Assembly (NCBI GenBank): GCA_002842435.1 | Contig: PHCX01000006.1 | Location: forward strand, 186,001-250,000 | Length of the DNA: 64,000 bases | Direction: 5' to 3' | From: Betaproteobacteria bacterium HGW-Betaproteobacteria-1 | GTDB taxonomy: Bacteria; Pseudomonadota; Gammaproteobacteria; Burkholderiales; Methylophilaceae | In this document: piece after piece, positions 1-9,930 of the stretch | How positions within the stretch are numbered: the first letter of the stretch is position 1 | Layout: each line of letters starts with the position of its first letter | Notes under the pieces: generated by a model | Databases searched by the model: none | What the model saw: only the letters and a program-made list of their open reading frames with translations | Told to the model about the DNA's origin: nothing | Position numbers and translations under genes: made by a program

Positions 1-794
1 AAGAGGTCAAAAGCCCATTTCTGCAAACTATCGATGACCAGCTCCATGCCTTGTGTTACAGCAGCGGATGCAGCATTGAAGGGATCCAGTCTGCGTCCCT
101 GCAGAAGTAATTCGGAATTGAAGTTGCTAGCACCCTGCTCCAGTGACCGCATGACGCTCAACGGTGCCCCACCGGCATAGTCCAGACGAGCTGCCGCGTC
201 AGCCAAACCTTGCTGCTGCAACCAGGCCAGCGAGACGGGTCTTTCCGGCATAGGCATGTCGATCTTGTGGCAACGACTGATGATTGTCGGCAGCAAGCGT
301 TTGAGCTGATGGCTCACCAGAATGAAAATCACCCCGTCAGGCGGTTCTTCCAGCATCTTCAGCAAGGCATTGGCGGAAGATGCATTCAGTGCTTCAGCCG
401 GATGTATCAGCACGATTCTCAGGCCACTGCTCTGGTGACTCGACAGGGAGAGGAATTCAGCCAGTTCGCGCACCTGTACAACGCTGATCTGCTGGCTTTT
501 TTTCGTTGTTTTCTTTGAGGTTGAAACCTCGGACTCGGCATCCGTATCCTGCTCCGGTGTCAGCAACCGGAAATCCGGATGGTTGCCCTGCGCATACCAA
601 CTGCAGCTGGCGCAGGTGCCACAGGGTTCGCCGTCTGATTGTGGCGAAAGGCATAAAAGCGACTGGGCAAGCCTTTGGGCAAAATCGAATTTGCCTATAC
701 CGCTATTGCCATGCAGCAGCAGCGCATGAGATAAGTGCGCACGCTGACTGGATATTCTGGCCAATATTGCGGATTGCCATGGATATATAGACAT
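1..794 (-). CDS. holB: DNA polymerase III subunit delta' (3' end cut by window)
   Basis: This is the clamp-loader subunit that helps load the beta sliding clamp. About 264 codons are visible, and the C-terminus runs off the left edge. The frame starts at the ATG at 794 and reads MSIYPWQSAILA. A degenerate P-loop, HGNSGIGK, follows, then a zinc module with cysteines spaced as in CGTCASC, and an SRC sensor motif in TIISRCHKI; all are typical of delta'. It begins 4 nt after the tmk stop, the usual tmk-holB pair of proteobacteria. The gene is missing from simple ORF lists because it has no stop inside the window. Identification is confident. Confidence 0.93.
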   Translation of the reverse strand, partial: MSIYPWQSAILARISSQRAHLSHALLLHGNSGIGKFDFAQRLAQSLLCLSPQSDGEPCGTCASCSWYAQGNHPDFRLLTPEQDTDAESEVSTSKKTTKKSQQISVVQVRELAEFLSLSSHQSSGLRIVLIHPAEALNASSANALLKMLEEPPDGVIFILVSHQLKRLLPTIISRCHKIDMPMPERPVSLAWLQQQGLADAAARLDYAGGAPLSVMRSLEQGASNFNSELLLQGRRLDPFNAASAAVTQGMELVIDSLQKWAFDL

Positions 795-798
795 GGAG

Positions 799-1404
799 TC
801 AAAGACTCGCAATGATCTGCATCAGGGCTTGTTCAACCTTTTCGATTGGTTGATTGCCATTGATGACTCGGAAACGTCCAGGAGACGCCTCTGCGCGCTG
901 CAAATAGGCATTCCTGATGCGGGTAAAGAACGCAGTGTCCTGCTGTTCAAACTTGTCCGGGCTGCGCGCGCCGGCCAGGCGGGCGACGCTCACTTCCACC
1001 GGCACGTCGAACAGTATGGTCAAATCCGGCTGCAAGTCTGCGTGTACCCAGGCTTCAAGCTGCTCGATTTTCACGGCGGGTACGCCACGGCCACCGGACT
1101 GGTAGGCAAAACTCGCATCGGAGAAGCGGTCAGATACGACATACGCCCCACTTGCCAGTGCCGGCGCGATCACTTGCGCGATATGTTCCCTTCGCGCGGC
1201 GAACATGAGCAGGGCTTCCGTTTCCGCGTGCATGGATTGATGCAGCAACAGATCACGCAAACTCTCGCCCAGGGCAGTACCACCAGGCTCACGTGTACTG
1301 ACGACATGCAAACCTTTCGCCTGCAATGCTGCGATGATCGTGGGGATGTGCGTGCTCTTGCCTGCACCGTCCATACCTTCCAGCGTAATGAATTTACCGC
1401 GCAC
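799..1404 (-). CDS. tmk: Thymidylate kinase
   Basis: It phosphorylates dTMP to dTDP in the cytoplasm. The 201-residue length is normal for the family. The P-loop GMDGAGKST lies near residues 10-18, followed by the REPGGT substrate motif and a DRF motif near residue 90. The start is a GTG at 1404, preceded by AGAGG about 5 nt upstream, and it overlaps the mltG stop by 11 nt, which points to translational coupling. Proline follows the P-loop region (HIPT), a small deviation that does not affect the call. It lies in the pabC-mltG-tmk-holB operon. Confidence 0.96.
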   Translation of the reverse strand: MRGKFITLEGMDGAGKSTHIPTIIAALQAKGLHVVSTREPGGTALGESLRDLLLHQSMHAETEALLMFAARREHIAQVIAPALASGAYVVSDRFSDASFAYQSGGRGVPAVKIEQLEAWVHADLQPDLTILFDVPVEVSVARLAGARSPDKFEQQDTAFFTRIRNAYLQRAEASPGRFRVINGNQPIEKVEQALMQIIASL

Positions 1405-2401
1405 CCTGACCTCTTCTTAGCTGATATTTAACGACTGCCCGATTATGTTCTGCCAGCGAATTTGAAAATACGTGGCTTCCATCACCCTTGCCGACAAAAT
1501 ATAGCGCCCGGGTCTTGGCCGGATGCAGCGCGGCCTCAATCGAGGCCAGACCGGGCATGGCGATCGGGGTCGGCGGCAAACCGCTTCTTGTATAGGTATT
1601 GTAAGGCGTATCGATCTGCAAATCCTTTCTGCGGATATTGCCGTCGAAACGCTCGCCCATACCGTAAATGACGGTGGGATCTGTCTGCAACCGCATGCCG
1701 ATACGCATGCGGTTAACGAATACGCCGGCAATGGTCTTGCGCTCATCGGCCCTGCCCGTTTCCTTTTCGATGATGGAGGCCATGATCAGCGCTTCATACG
1801 GTGTCTTGTAGGGCAAGCCAGCTTCTCTTTGCGCCCAGGCCTCGTTCAGCCTGGTTTGCATGGCGTGATAGGCACGCTTGAGGATTTCCAGATCGCTCAT
1901 GCCCTTGCTGAAATAGTAGGTGTCAGGGAAAAACAGCCCCTCGGGATGCGATTCAGTGGCACCGATGCTTTCGAGAATCTGCTGATTCGTGTAAGAAATC
2001 GAAAGATGCCGGATCGCGTCGTTTTGCATCATGGACTGGCGCATCTGGGCGAAGGTCCAGCCCTCGATGAAGGTAATGCCGGCCTGAGTGGTTTTTCCAG
2101 CAGTGATAGTCATGAACAGGTCATACGGCGTAATGCCATTCTCTATCAGATAGTTGCCGGCCTTCACATCCCCTGCCATCCCCATCATTCTGACCATCAA
2201 GGTAAAACTTTTTGGCTGGGATAGCACGCCCTGCTTTGCCAGTTGTTCCGAGACGCTGCGCAAGCTGCTGCCAGCCCGGATATCCACCTCTACCACTTCC
2301 TCCTGCAGGGTAACGGGAGTGGTGGCAAAATAAGCCATCCAGCCCGCGAACATCATTGCGAATAGCACAATGAGAAACACCAACCTGTTGATTAAACGCA
2401 T
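1394..2401 (-). CDS. mltG: Endolytic murein transglycosylase MltG
   Basis: This YceG-family enzyme cleaves nascent glycan strands and is thought to end glycan polymerisation. It is 335 residues long, with one N-terminal membrane segment at about residues 7-27 and a periplasmic body. The catalytic-region signature ASIIEKETG near residue 210 is clear, and [10 protein letters not shown] and [14 protein letters not shown] follow, both characteristic of the family. The ATG at 2401 comes 1 nt after the pabC stop. The pabC-mltG-tmk order is conserved in many proteobacteria. Confidence 0.96.
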   Translation of the reverse strand: MRLINRLVFLIVLFAMMFAGWMAYFATTPVTLQEEVVEVDIRAGSSLRSVSEQLAKQGVLSQPKSFTLMVRMMGMAGDVKAGNYLIENGITPYDLFMTITAGKTTQAGITFIEGWTFAQMRQSMMQNDAIRHLSISYTNQQILESIGATESHPEGLFFPDTYYFSKGMSDLEILKRAYHAMQTRLNEAWAQREAGLPYKTPYEALIMASIIEKETGRADERKTIAGVFVNRMRIGMRLQTDPTVIYGMGERFDGNIRRKDLQIDTPYNTYTRSGLPPTPIAMPGLASIEAALHPAKTRALYFVGKGDGSHVFSNSLAEHNRAVVKYQLRRGQGAR

Positions 2402-2402
2402 G

Positions 2403-3230
2403 CTATTCCTGTAGAAGTTTTCTTAATTGAGCGGCCAGTGCCTGTTGTGGCCATTGTTTATGACCAACTTCCACGACCTGCCAGACACCAAATATGCTGT
2501 TGCAGATCAGCACCTCATCGGCCTCCAGCAGCTTGCTGAAGGGAATATCGGATACCTGTACTCCATATCCCAGATCCGGAGCAATCTCCAGCAGCCGCTG
2601 CCGGGTGACGCCGGCGACACCGCAACGTGTCAGGCCTGGTGTATGCAATGTTCGACCATAACGGGCGAAAAGGTTGCTCATGGTGCATTCGATCGCATTG
2701 TCCTCGATATCCAGCAGCAGGCCATCGGCAATGGCATTGTCCGACCATTCGGCGCGCGCCATGACATTTTCCAGACGATTGAGATGCTTGATGCCGGCGA
2801 GCGCCGGCTGAAACCCAAGCCGCAATTGGCATAGATGCAAGCGCACGCCATGTTCGTAGTGCGCCGGTGATAGTTCGGGGAAAGCGGACTTGATGACGAC
2901 CCTGGTCGGTTGTGCCAGCGTCGGCATGGAATACCCTCTGACCCCCTCGCCGCGTGTCACGATGATTTTTGCAACAGCCATTCCAGAATGGTCGGCAAAC
3001 AGCTGCTCAAGATCATGCTGCAACACGGAGGCGCTGGGGCAAACGATGCCCAGTGCATTACAGTCATGCAGCAACCTGGCGTAATGCCATGTCCAATGCT
3101 GCGGACGACCATTGTTAACTACCAGCGTACGAAAAACGCCGTCACCATAGGCGTAGCCACGATCCAGCGGAGATAAACAGCCATCCTTGTCGCCATTGAT
3201 CAGGTATTCCGGTTTTGCGGTTATCGTCAT
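2403..3230 (-). CDS. pabC: Aminodeoxychorismate lyase
   Basis: A fold-type IV PLP enzyme that turns 4-amino-4-deoxychorismate into p-aminobenzoate for folate synthesis. I chose the ATG at 3230 (275 residues, MTITAKPEYL), because the NG and DRGYAYGDGVFRT motifs then fall where the family has them. The open frame continues upstream to a TTG at 3329, but that codon lies in the T-run of the fabF terminator, so the 33-residue extension is unlikely. The lysine in AGIKHLNRLENV is the expected PLP-binding residue. It leads the pabC-mltG-tmk-holB group. Confidence 0.92.
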   Translation of the reverse strand: MTITAKPEYLINGDKDGCLSPLDRGYAYGDGVFRTLVVNNGRPQHWTWHYARLLHDCNALGIVCPSASVLQHDLEQLFADHSGMAVAKIIVTRGEGVRGYSMPTLAQPTRVVIKSAFPELSPAHYEHGVRLHLCQLRLGFQPALAGIKHLNRLENVMARAEWSDNAIADGLLLDIEDNAIECTMSNLFARYGRTLHTPGLTRCGVAGVTRQRLLEIAPDLGYGVQVSDIPFSKLLEADEVLICNSIFGVWQVVEVGHKQWPQQALAAQLRKLLQE

Positions 3231-3327
3231 CAAGCAGCCTGATTTGTTCTTCTGGACATGAAGGTGCCATCCTAAAGCAAGTAGCTGAGGGGATAAAGAC
3301 TTGAGTTTTTCCGAATTCGCGATATTC

Positions 3328-3371
3328 AAAAAAACTCATCCACAAAACCTGTGGATAGTTTTGTGGATGAG
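3328..3371 (-). terminator. Intrinsic terminator after fabF
   Basis: A perfect 14-bp inverted repeat (3335-3348 with 3358-3371, 9-nt loop) is followed on the minus strand by seven T residues (3334-3328). It lies downstream of fabF and upstream of pabC. The stem carries three TGTGGAT-like heptamers, so it also resembles a cluster of degenerate DnaA boxes. Confidence 0.8.
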
Positions 3372-3595
3372 CTTAGAATAACGTTGCTAAGTTACCAGAC
3401 TTATTAGCTTTTTTTTATGGTGATTAGATTTTGAACAAATAATTAAATTATATTAATCAATAGGTTATAAAAAACACCATAAAAACAACCGTTAAACCGT
3501 ACATCAGATTGTCACATGCATCAAAACTGTGCATAAGCAACGATTTTTAAGACTGGTTTGAAATATCGGCAGCTAAGTTGTTCACTGCAAAGGAA
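3372..3595. other. AT-rich intergenic region between fabF and pabC
   Basis: There is no gene here. The stretch is much more AT-rich than its surroundings. It contains an 11-bp inverted repeat, TTTTTATGGTG at 3412-3422 with its complement at 3475-3485, 52 nt apart. It also holds one match to the relaxed DnaA-box consensus (complement of TTATGCACA, near 3527). It lies past the fabF terminator, so a promoter for pabC could be here, but I cannot place one with confidence. Confidence 0.5.
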
Positions 3596-4828
3596 TTAGA
3601 TTTTCCTGAACACCAAGCTGCCGTTCGTACCACCAAAACCGAAATTGTTCTTCAGTGCATATTCAATCTTCATATCACGCGCAGTGTTGGCGCAGAAATC
3701 GAGATCACATTCTGGATCCTGGTTGAATATGTTGATTGTCGGTGGCGAAACCTGATGGTGAATTGATAGCACGGTAAACACTGATTCCAGACCGCCTGCC
3801 CCGCCAAGTAAATGCCCGGTCATGGATTTGGTGGAATTGACTACCAGATTCTTGGCATGGTCGCCGAACGCAGCCTTGATGGCATTGGTTTCGTTGGCGT
3901 CACCTAATGGCGTGGAGGTGCCATGCGCATTGATGAACTGCACCTGATCCGGATTTATGCCGGCGTTTTGCATGGCGTTACGCATGGAGCGGCGCGGGCC
4001 GTCCATGTTCGGCGCAGTCATGTGATAGGCATCAGCACTCATACCGTAACCCACCAGTTCAGCATATATCTTTGCGCCACGTTTTTTGGCTGATTCGTAT
4101 TCTTCCAGCACCATGACACCGGCACCTTCACCAATAACGAAGCCGTCGCGATCCTTGTCCCATGGGCGGCTTGATGTGGCCGGATCGTCATTACGGGTGG
4201 AAAGCGCGCGAGCAGCCGCAAAGCCGCCTACGGACAGCTCCGTGATTGCCGCTTCTGCACCGCCAGCGATCATGACATCTGCATCGCCGTACTCGATCAT
4301 ACGCGCAGCGTCACCGATGGAATGGGTGCCCGTGGTACAAGCCGTGACGATGGATACATTGGGGCCCTTGAAGCCATACATGATGGACAGGTTGCCCGAG
4401 ATCATGTTGATGATGGTGCCGGGGATGAAGAACGGCGATATCTTGCGCGGACCGCCTTCGTCATAGGTGTCGTTGGTTTCTTCAATCAGACGCAGACCGC
4501 CGATGCCGGAACCGATGGAAACACCGATACGTTCGGCGTTTTCTTCAGTGGCAACGATGCCTGAATCCTTGACTGCCTCGATCGCTGCAGCCAGGCCGTA
4601 CTGGATGAAAACATCCATACGGCGGGCCTCTTTTGCCGGCAGATATTGCGAAACATCGAAACCCTTCACTTCACCTGCAATCTGGGAAGCGAAGTTGCTT
4701 GGATCGAACTTGCTGATTCTGGTGATACCGGACTTGCCGGCAACAAGATTGGACCAGGATGTCTCGGCACCGATACCAACCGGCGACACGACACCCAGAC
4801 CTGTGACTACAATTCTTCGTTTTTGCAT
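3596..4828 (-). CDS. fabF: 3-oxoacyl-ACP synthase II
   Basis: Condensing enzyme of fatty-acid elongation. It is 410 residues, the usual length. The nucleophile cysteine sits in [12 protein letters not shown] near residue 163, and the two histidines lie in [12 protein letters not shown] near 303 and [12 protein letters not shown] near 340. The C-terminal GFGGTN loop is intact. It is the last fab gene before the terminator. The spacer to acpP holds a separate hairpin, which may set the ratio of acpP to fabF transcript. Confidence 0.97.
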   Translation of the reverse strand: MQKRRIVVTGLGVVSPVGIGAETSWSNLVAGKSGITRISKFDPSNFASQIAGEVKGFDVSQYLPAKEARRMDVFIQYGLAAAIEAVKDSGIVATEENAERIGVSIGSGIGGLRLIEETNDTYDEGGPRKISPFFIPGTIINMISGNLSIMYGFKGPNVSIVTACTTGTHSIGDAARMIEYGDADVMIAGGAEAAITELSVGGFAAARALSTRNDDPATSSRPWDKDRDGFVIGEGAGVMVLEEYESAKKRGAKIYAELVGYGMSADAYHMTAPNMDGPRRSMRNAMQNAGINPDQVQFINAHGTSTPLGDANETNAIKAAFGDHAKNLVVNSTKSMTGHLLGGAGGLESVFTVLSIHHQVSPPTINIFNQDPECDLDFCANTARDMKIEYALKNNFGFGGTNGSLVFRKI

Positions 4829-4840
4829 GCTCTATATGTT

Positions 4841-4862
4841 AAGAGCGCCTTGAAGCGCTCTT
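4841..4862. other. Hairpin between acpP and fabF
   Basis: AAGAGCGC at 4841-4848 pairs perfectly with GCGCTCTT at 4855-4862 around a 6-nt loop. There is no T-run on the minus strand directly after it, so it is more likely an RNA-stability or pausing element between acpP and fabF than a strong terminator. Confidence 0.5.
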
Positions 4863-4890
4863 AATTTTCAATGGGTTAAAGTGCCGGGGC

Positions 4891-5127
4891 TTACTTCAAG
4901 TTAGCTGTAACGTAGTCAATTGCTTGTTGTACGTTAGTGATCTTTTCGGCTTCTTCATCCGGGATTTCGCAATCAAATTCCTCTTCCAGGGCCATGACCA
5001 ACTCAACTGTATCCAATGAGTCGGCACCCAAGTCATCCACGAAGGAGGATGTGTTTTTCACATCAGCCTCATTAGCACCCAGTTGCTCAGCAACGATTTT
5101 CTTAACGCGTTGTTCGATGTCAGACAT
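4891..5127 (-). CDS. acpP: Acyl carrier protein
   Basis: Small acidic carrier of growing acyl chains, 78 residues. The phosphopantetheine serine is in [18 protein letters not shown], near residue 37. Charge and length fit AcpP exactly. It lies between fabG and fabF in the standard order. The spacer after it contains a hairpin that could raise its mRNA level over the enzyme genes. Confidence 0.98.
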   Translation of the reverse strand: MSDIEQRVKKIVAEQLGANEADVKNTSSFVDDLGADSLDTVELVMALEEEFDCEIPDEEAEKITNVQQAIDYVTANLK

Positions 5128-5228
5128 CTAAATACCCCTTTTAAATATTCAAGCTTATAAAACTCGAGACATTCTAACAAAAGTCCCAAGGAATTCAAAA
5201 ATCTTAAATGCGCATTGGTTCAGGCGCA

Positions 5229-5969
5229 TCAAACCATTAACATACCACCGTTCACGTGCAGGGTTTCACCCGTGATGTAAGCTGCTGCAGGTGATGCCAG
5301 GAAGGCGACCGCAGCGGCAATTTCTTCCGCCTGGCCGAGCCGGCCTGCCGGAATGTGCTGCAACAACGCCTGTCTTTGCTCTTCAGGCAGTTCACGTGTC
5401 ATGTCCGTATCAATAAAACCCGGAGCCACACAGTTTACCGTAATTCCACGGCTACCGAGTTCTGCTGCCAGGGATTTGCTGAAACCTGTCATGCCGGCTT
5501 TTGCAGCGGCATAGTTGGTTTGGCCGGCGTTGCCCATGTGACCGACGACGGAGGAAATGTTGATGATGCGGCCGCTACGGGCCTTCATCATGGGCCGGAT
5601 CACGGCTTGGGACATGCGGTAAACGGACTTCAGGTTGGTGCTGATGACGGCATCCCAGTCTTCGTCCTTCATGCGCATCAGCAAGGTATCGCGGGTGATA
5701 CCGGCGTTGTTCACCAGTATGTTCACGTCGCCGAACTGTTCTGCGACCGCCTTGAGCAGTTGATCGATCTGGGCGGAATCATTGACATCCAGCGCCATGC
5801 CGCTGCCTTTGATCTGATTTTGTTGCAGAGCCTGTGAAATCTGTTCGGCGCCGGATGCGGATGTTGCTGTACCGATAACGACTGCACCCTGCTGGCCCAG
5901 TTCACGGGCAATTGCCGCCCCGATGCCGCGGCTGGCTCCGGTCACCAGTGCAATTTGTCCATTGAGCAT
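5229..5969 (-). CDS. fabG: 3-oxoacyl-ACP reductase
   Basis: NADPH-dependent reductase of the fatty-acid cycle, 246 residues from the ATG at 5969. That start is preceded by a strong GAGGAG ribosome-binding site. A longer frame to 6131 overlaps fabD and is rejected. The Rossmann motif TGASRGIGAA is near residue 12, NNAG near 86 and the catalytic YAAAKAG near 151, all standard for SDR enzymes. It sits between fabD and acpP. Confidence 0.97.
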   Translation of the reverse strand: MLNGQIALVTGASRGIGAAIARELGQQGAVVIGTATSASGAEQISQALQQNQIKGSGMALDVNDSAQIDQLLKAVAEQFGDVNILVNNAGITRDTLLMRMKDEDWDAVISTNLKSVYRMSQAVIRPMMKARSGRIINISSVVGHMGNAGQTNYAAAKAGMTGFSKSLAAELGSRGITVNCVAPGFIDTDMTRELPEEQRQALLQHIPAGRLGQAEEIAAAVAFLASPAAAYITGETLHVNGGMLMV

Positions 5970-6013
5970 CTTCTCTCCTCGAATACTGAAATTCTTATTG
6001 TGCTGATATGCTG

Positions 6014-6943
6014 TTATTGACCGAACTTTGCAGTAGCTTCGTCCATCGCCTCTAGGCTGGTCAAGGCGATGCAAGGCAGTTCGGCAACGATGCGCTTGGT
6101 CAGGCCTGCCAATACCTTGCCCGGACCGCATTCGGCGCTGGCAAGCGCACCGCCTGCATGGATATGCTGCACAGTCTCTACCCAGCGTACCGGGCTGTAA
6201 AGCTGACGTACCAGTGCGTCCTTGATCTTCTCAGGTTCAGTATAAGCAGCTACATCCGCGTTGTGAAGTACGGGAATACTGCCGGCGATCATGGGAACGG
6301 CAGCCATGTAGCGTGCCAGTTCTGCTGCTGCTGGCTTCATCAGTGCGCAATGCGATGGCACGCTGACCGGTAACGGCAAGGCGCGCTTTGCACCCTTGGC
6401 TTTTGCTACTTCCATGCCACGTTCGACAGCAGACTTATGTCCTGCAATCACGACCTGGCCTGGTGAATTCAAATTGACCGCTTCCAGCACCTCACCCTGC
6501 GCTGCTTCGGTACAAACGGCGCGCACAGTGTCGTCATCCAGGCCAAGAATCGCTGCCATGGCACCTACCCCTTCAGCCACCGCGTTCTGCATTACCTCGG
6601 CGCGATAGCGCACTAACGGCAGCGCATCTTCGTAACTAATCACACCTGCAGCCACCAGTGCCGTATATTCGCCCAGGCTGTGCCCGGCCATGACGCCAGG
6701 TTGCTGGCCATTACGCGACTGCCACAGACGCCAGGTGGCGACTCCGGCAGCCAGCATCAGTGGCTGGGTATTGGCGGTCTGATTCAGCAGTTCATTGGGT
6801 TCAGCAGCCATCTGCCAGAAATCCTGACCGAGGATTTCAGACGCCTCAACAAATGTGGATTTGACAATGGCATTGTCACCCAAACCCTGCATCATGCCTA
6901 CGGATTGAGAGCCCTGGCCGGGAAAGAAAAAAGCAAAATTCAT
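6014..6943 (-). CDS. fabD: Malonyl-CoA:ACP transacylase
   Basis: Transfers malonyl groups from CoA to ACP. It is 309 residues. The N-terminal FFFPGQGSQSVGMM motif and the nucleophile serine in AGHSLGEYTALV near residue 92 are clear. The catalytic histidine lies in VSVPSHCALM near residue 200. It is part of the plsX-fabH-fabD-fabG-acpP-fabF operon. Confidence 0.97.
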   Translation of the reverse strand: MNFAFFFPGQGSQSVGMMQGLGDNAIVKSTFVEASEILGQDFWQMAAEPNELLNQTANTQPLMLAAGVATWRLWQSRNGQQPGVMAGHSLGEYTALVAAGVISYEDALPLVRYRAEVMQNAVAEGVGAMAAILGLDDDTVRAVCTEAAQGEVLEAVNLNSPGQVVIAGHKSAVERGMEVAKAKGAKRALPLPVSVPSHCALMKPAAAELARYMAAVPMIAGSIPVLHNADVAAYTEPEKIKDALVRQLYSPVRWVETVQHIHAGGALASAECGPGKVLAGLTKRIVAELPCIALTSLEAMDEATAKFGQ

Positions 6944-7007
6944 CTGGTTTCTCGTGTTTCTCTGGTTTCTTTTGCGTAATTGAGTGGAAATTTATTTGAA
7001 GCGCAAC

Positions 7008-7961
7008 TCAATACTTCATTAAAACAGAACCCCAGGTAAAACCGCCACCGAAGGCTTCCATCAGGATGGTTTCACCGCGCTTGATTCTGCCATCACGGAC
7101 AGCGACATCGAGCGCTAGCGGAATGGAGGCGGCTGAGGTATTGCCATGCACATCGACGGTCACGACGACGCGATCCATGCCCATCCCCAGTTTTTTCGCC
7201 GTGGATTGCAATATACGGATGTTGGCCTGATGCGGCACCAGCCAGTCGACATCGGATTTCTGCAGGCCATTGGCATCCAGCGTTTCATCAACGATTGCAT
7301 CCAGTGTGTTGACGGCGACCTTGAATACGGAATTGCCTTCCATGTAGATGGTGCCGCAGCCATCCTTTTTGGAAACACCGCAAGCCACATTCAAAAGATG
7401 GGCATAGCTGCCATCGGCATGCAGGTGTGTGGAAAGGATACCTTGTTCGTCACTGGCCTTCAAAATGACTGCGCCGGCACCATCGCCCCAGAGAATGCAG
7501 TTGCTGCGATCCGTCCAGTCGGTAATGCGCGACATGGTTTCAGCGCCTATGACCAGAGCACATTTCGTACTGCCGCTCTTGATGAAATTATCGGCTGTAG
7601 CCAGGGCATAAACAAAGCCACTGCAGACGGCCTGCAGGTCAAAAGCCGGACAACTGGCGATGCCAAGTTTGTCCTGCACCAGACAGGCAGTACTTGGAAA
7701 AACGCGATCCGGCGTGGTGGTGGCCACGATAATCAGATCGATATCGCTCGGATTGACATTCGCTGCTGCCATTGCGCGGCGCGCAGCCTCTACTGAAAGA
7801 TCGCTGGTGAATTCACCTTCTGCTGCAATATGTCTTTGGCGGATTCCGGTACGAGTGACGATCCACTCATCCGTGGTATCCACCATCTTTTCCAGATCAG
7901 CATTGGTTAAAACCTTACTCGGCAGATAACTGCCGGTCCCTGCGATACGTGAATACTTCAT
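7008..7961 (-). CDS. fabH: 3-oxoacyl-ACP synthase III
   Basis: Starts fatty-acid synthesis by condensing acetyl-CoA with malonyl-ACP. It is 317 residues. The triad is visible: the cysteine in [12 protein letters not shown] near 113, the histidine in VPHQANIRI near 244 and the asparagine in VHGNTSAAS near 274. Its ATG overlaps the plsX stop in an ATGA arrangement, so the two are translationally coupled. Confidence 0.97.
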   Translation of the reverse strand: MKYSRIAGTGSYLPSKVLTNADLEKMVDTTDEWIVTRTGIRQRHIAAEGEFTSDLSVEAARRAMAAANVNPSDIDLIIVATTTPDRVFPSTACLVQDKLGIASCPAFDLQAVCSGFVYALATADNFIKSGSTKCALVIGAETMSRITDWTDRSNCILWGDGAGAVILKASDEQGILSTHLHADGSYAHLLNVACGVSKKDGCGTIYMEGNSVFKVAVNTLDAIVDETLDANGLQKSDVDWLVPHQANIRILQSTAKKLGMGMDRVVVTVDVHGNTSAASIPLALDVAVRDGRIKRGETILMEAFGGGFTWGSVLMKY

Positions 7962-9019
7962 GCAATCTCTTTCGCTGCGGATTCTGCGGACGGTGTTGAA
8001 GCAGCGTCCGGCTTGATATGTTCGATTTCCAGCTGTTCTGTGATTCTGCGCAGGACCCCGCTTCTTGCCTCTTCGGTAGCGGCCTTGATAGCGTGCAGGA
8101 AAGAGAAATCATCAGCACCACCATGACTCTTCACCACGATACCACGCAAGCCGAGAAAACTGGCGCCGTTATAGCGGCGTGGATCCAGGCGGCGCTTGAA
8201 TGACTTGAGTACAGGCAATGCCACGATCGCCATCAGCTTGGTGAACCAGTTACGCTTGAATTCCGCAATCAGGAACTTGCTCATCATCTGTGCCAGACCC
8301 TCGGATGTCTTCAGTGCCACGTTACCGACAAAACCATCGCACACGACGACATCGGTCGTACCCTTGTAGATATCGGTACCTTCTACATTGCCGTAGAAGT
8401 TGAGGTGACTGGCACGTAGCAACTCCCCAGCCTGCTTGACGACCTCATTGCCCTTGATATCTTCCGAACCGATATTGAGCAGACCCACAGTAGGCCGCTC
8501 CTTGTGCTCGACGCAGGAGACCAGCATGGCGCCCATGACGGCGAACTGCAGTAATTGCTCCGGTGTGCAATCGGCATTGGCACCCAAATCCAGCATATAG
8601 GTCGTGCCCTTTTGATTGGGCAATATGGCGGCGATGGCCGGCCGGTCGATTCCCGGCAGGGTTTTCAGGACAAAACGCGCCGTCGCCATCAGCGCACCGG
8701 TATTGCCCGCACTGACACAGGCATTGGCTTCGCCGGTCTTGACCAGGTTGATGGCAACGCGCATTGAAGAATCTTTCTTGTTCTTCATCGCGCTTTGCGG
8801 GGACTCATCCATGGCCACCACTTCACTGGCGTGATGTATGCGTAGACGGGGACTCGCTTTCGCACCTCTGGCGGCCAATTCGACGTCAATCGCCTCGGCC
8901 AGGCCGACCAGAATGATGTTGAGTTCGTCGTCCTGTTTGAGCGCTTCGAGCGCAGCAGGTATCGTGACATGCGGGCCGTGATCGCCCCCCATGACATCGA
9001 TAGCGACAGTGATATCCAT
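7958..9019 (-). CDS. plsX: Phosphate acyltransferase PlsX
   Basis: Makes acyl-phosphate from acyl-ACP for phospholipid synthesis. It is 353 residues. The N-terminal [11 protein letters not shown] motif and the AGNTGALMA and [13 protein letters not shown] motifs are family signatures. It follows rpmF and a hairpin terminator, and overlaps fabH by 4 nt. The C-terminal 15 residues (rich in Ala, Ser and Glu) look like a variable tail. Confidence 0.97.
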   Translation of the reverse strand: MDITVAIDVMGGDHGPHVTIPAALEALKQDDELNIILVGLAEAIDVELAARGAKASPRLRIHHASEVVAMDESPQSAMKNKKDSSMRVAINLVKTGEANACVSAGNTGALMATARFVLKTLPGIDRPAIAAILPNQKGTTYMLDLGANADCTPEQLLQFAVMGAMLVSCVEHKERPTVGLLNIGSEDIKGNEVVKQAGELLRASHLNFYGNVEGTDIYKGTTDVVVCDGFVGNVALKTSEGLAQMMSKFLIAEFKRNWFTKLMAIVALPVLKSFKRRLDPRRYNGASFLGLRGIVVKSHGGADDFSFLHAIKAATEEARSGVLRRITEQLEIEHIKPDAASTPSAESAAKEIA

Positions 9020-9051
9020 GTTCGCTATTAGCTTCTGGAAATAGAAAAGAT

Positions 9052-9084
9052 AAAAACAGATGGCGGGTGAAAATTACCCGCCAT
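9052..9084 (-). terminator. Terminator-like hairpin after rpmF
   Basis: A 9-bp perfect stem (9060-9068 with 9076-9084, loop 7 nt) is followed on the minus strand after 3 nt by five T residues. It lies between rpmF and plsX. It probably gives partial termination, so that L32 is made in excess over the lipid enzymes. Confidence 0.7.
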
Positions 9085-9101
9085 GCTGGTTTTGGAAAGG
9101 A

Positions 9102-9281
9102 TTACTCGCCCTTGGCAGGCATGACCTTGCGGCCACGGTAGTAGCCGTTGGGGCTGACGTGGTGACGCAGATGGGTCTCACCGGTGGTTGGCTCAACTGC
9201 CAGCGCCGGGTTGGTCAGGGAATCGTGTGAACGATGCATGCCACGCTTGGAGGGTGACTTCTTGTTTTGTTGAACGGCCAT
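9102..9281 (-). CDS. rpmF: 50S ribosomal protein L32
   Basis: A 59-residue ribosomal protein, too short for many ORF lists. The translation begins [20 protein letters not shown] and ends KVMPAKGE, which matches L32 along its length. I do not see the four zinc cysteines of some L32 forms, so this is the zinc-free type usual in proteobacteria. It lies between yceD and plsX, the conserved arrangement. Confidence 0.97.
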   Translation of the reverse strand: MAVQQNKKSPSKRGMHRSHDSLTNPALAVEPTTGETHLRHHVSPNGYYRGRKVMPAKGE

Positions 9282-9323
9282 GATAATGCTCCTGTAAGTA
9301 CTTCTTTAAATAAACTTGCCAGC

Positions 9324-9833
9324 CTACTTTTTGCTCTTGAGCAGTTCCAGCTTGGCAAATGGACTAGGTTTCCTGTAATCGCCTGTGTTGCTTTCGTTGC
9401 TGCACTCACCCTCTTCATGCCTGGGTGCGATCGGCAAGGCCAACAGCAGTTCGTCTTCTATCAATTCCAGCACAGGCATTTCAGCTTGAATTAACAGATA
9501 ATCCTCTTCATCACTTTCATCTTCCGGCGCCGGCATATCCGATTCATTTCGCACTAATATAAAGTGCGTGTCGATCGAAACCTCATGCTCGAAAGGCTGC
9601 AGGCAACGCTGACAAATCAGACTAAATGCCCCCTGCACCAGCAACCGGATATAAGGGGCATTATTTGCATCCTTGCCACCCTGTAACCGGCAATCCAGCT
9701 GACCTTCAGTGCCGGTCAGCATGTCGGCAAGACGTGAAAAATGAAAAACGGGGATTATATCATGAATTTCAAGCGCTTTCTGCGCAAACTCAATGTTGTT
9801 AATCACCGTGCCCTGATTGATTGATGCAGCCAT
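9324..9833 (-). CDS. yceD: YceD family protein (DUF177), rRNA accumulation factor
   Basis: A 169-residue member of the DUF177 family, linked in other bacteria and plants to accumulation of 23S rRNA. The two-cysteine motif CQRCLQPFEHEV near residue 75 is diagnostic. The C-terminal half is acidic and ends in KLELLKSKK. It is the promoter-proximal gene of the yceD-rpmF-plsX-fab operon and is divergent from pycA. Confidence 0.92.
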   Translation of the reverse strand: MAASINQGTVINNIEFAQKALEIHDIIPVFHFSRLADMLTGTEGQLDCRLQGGKDANNAPYIRLLVQGAFSLICQRCLQPFEHEVSIDTHFILVRNESDMPAPEDESDEEDYLLIQAEMPVLELIEDELLLALPIAPRHEEGECSNESNTGDYRKPSPFAKLELLKSKK

Positions 9834-9930
9834 AGGGGGCGCATGATATAATCTTCGAGATTTTGTGTCAAAAAATCAGGTTTTTCAGGCCAAACAATAG
9901 TTTGGTTTCTTTTTGGATGCGGGTTCGTTT

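Noticed and set aside
1523..2224. A 233-codon plus-strand frame opposite mltG.
   Set aside because: It is rich in residues produced by reverse reading of the real gene and has no recognisable motifs.
3231..3329. N-terminal extension of pabC from a TTG at 3329.
   Set aside because: The codon overlaps the fabF terminator and the extra 33 residues have no place in the family; the ATG at 3230 fits.
3335..3540. Possible replication origin, from the cluster of DnaA-like boxes and AT-rich DNA.
   Set aside because: Neither dnaA, dnaN nor gidA is nearby, and the boxes are degenerate and partly explained by the terminator palindrome.
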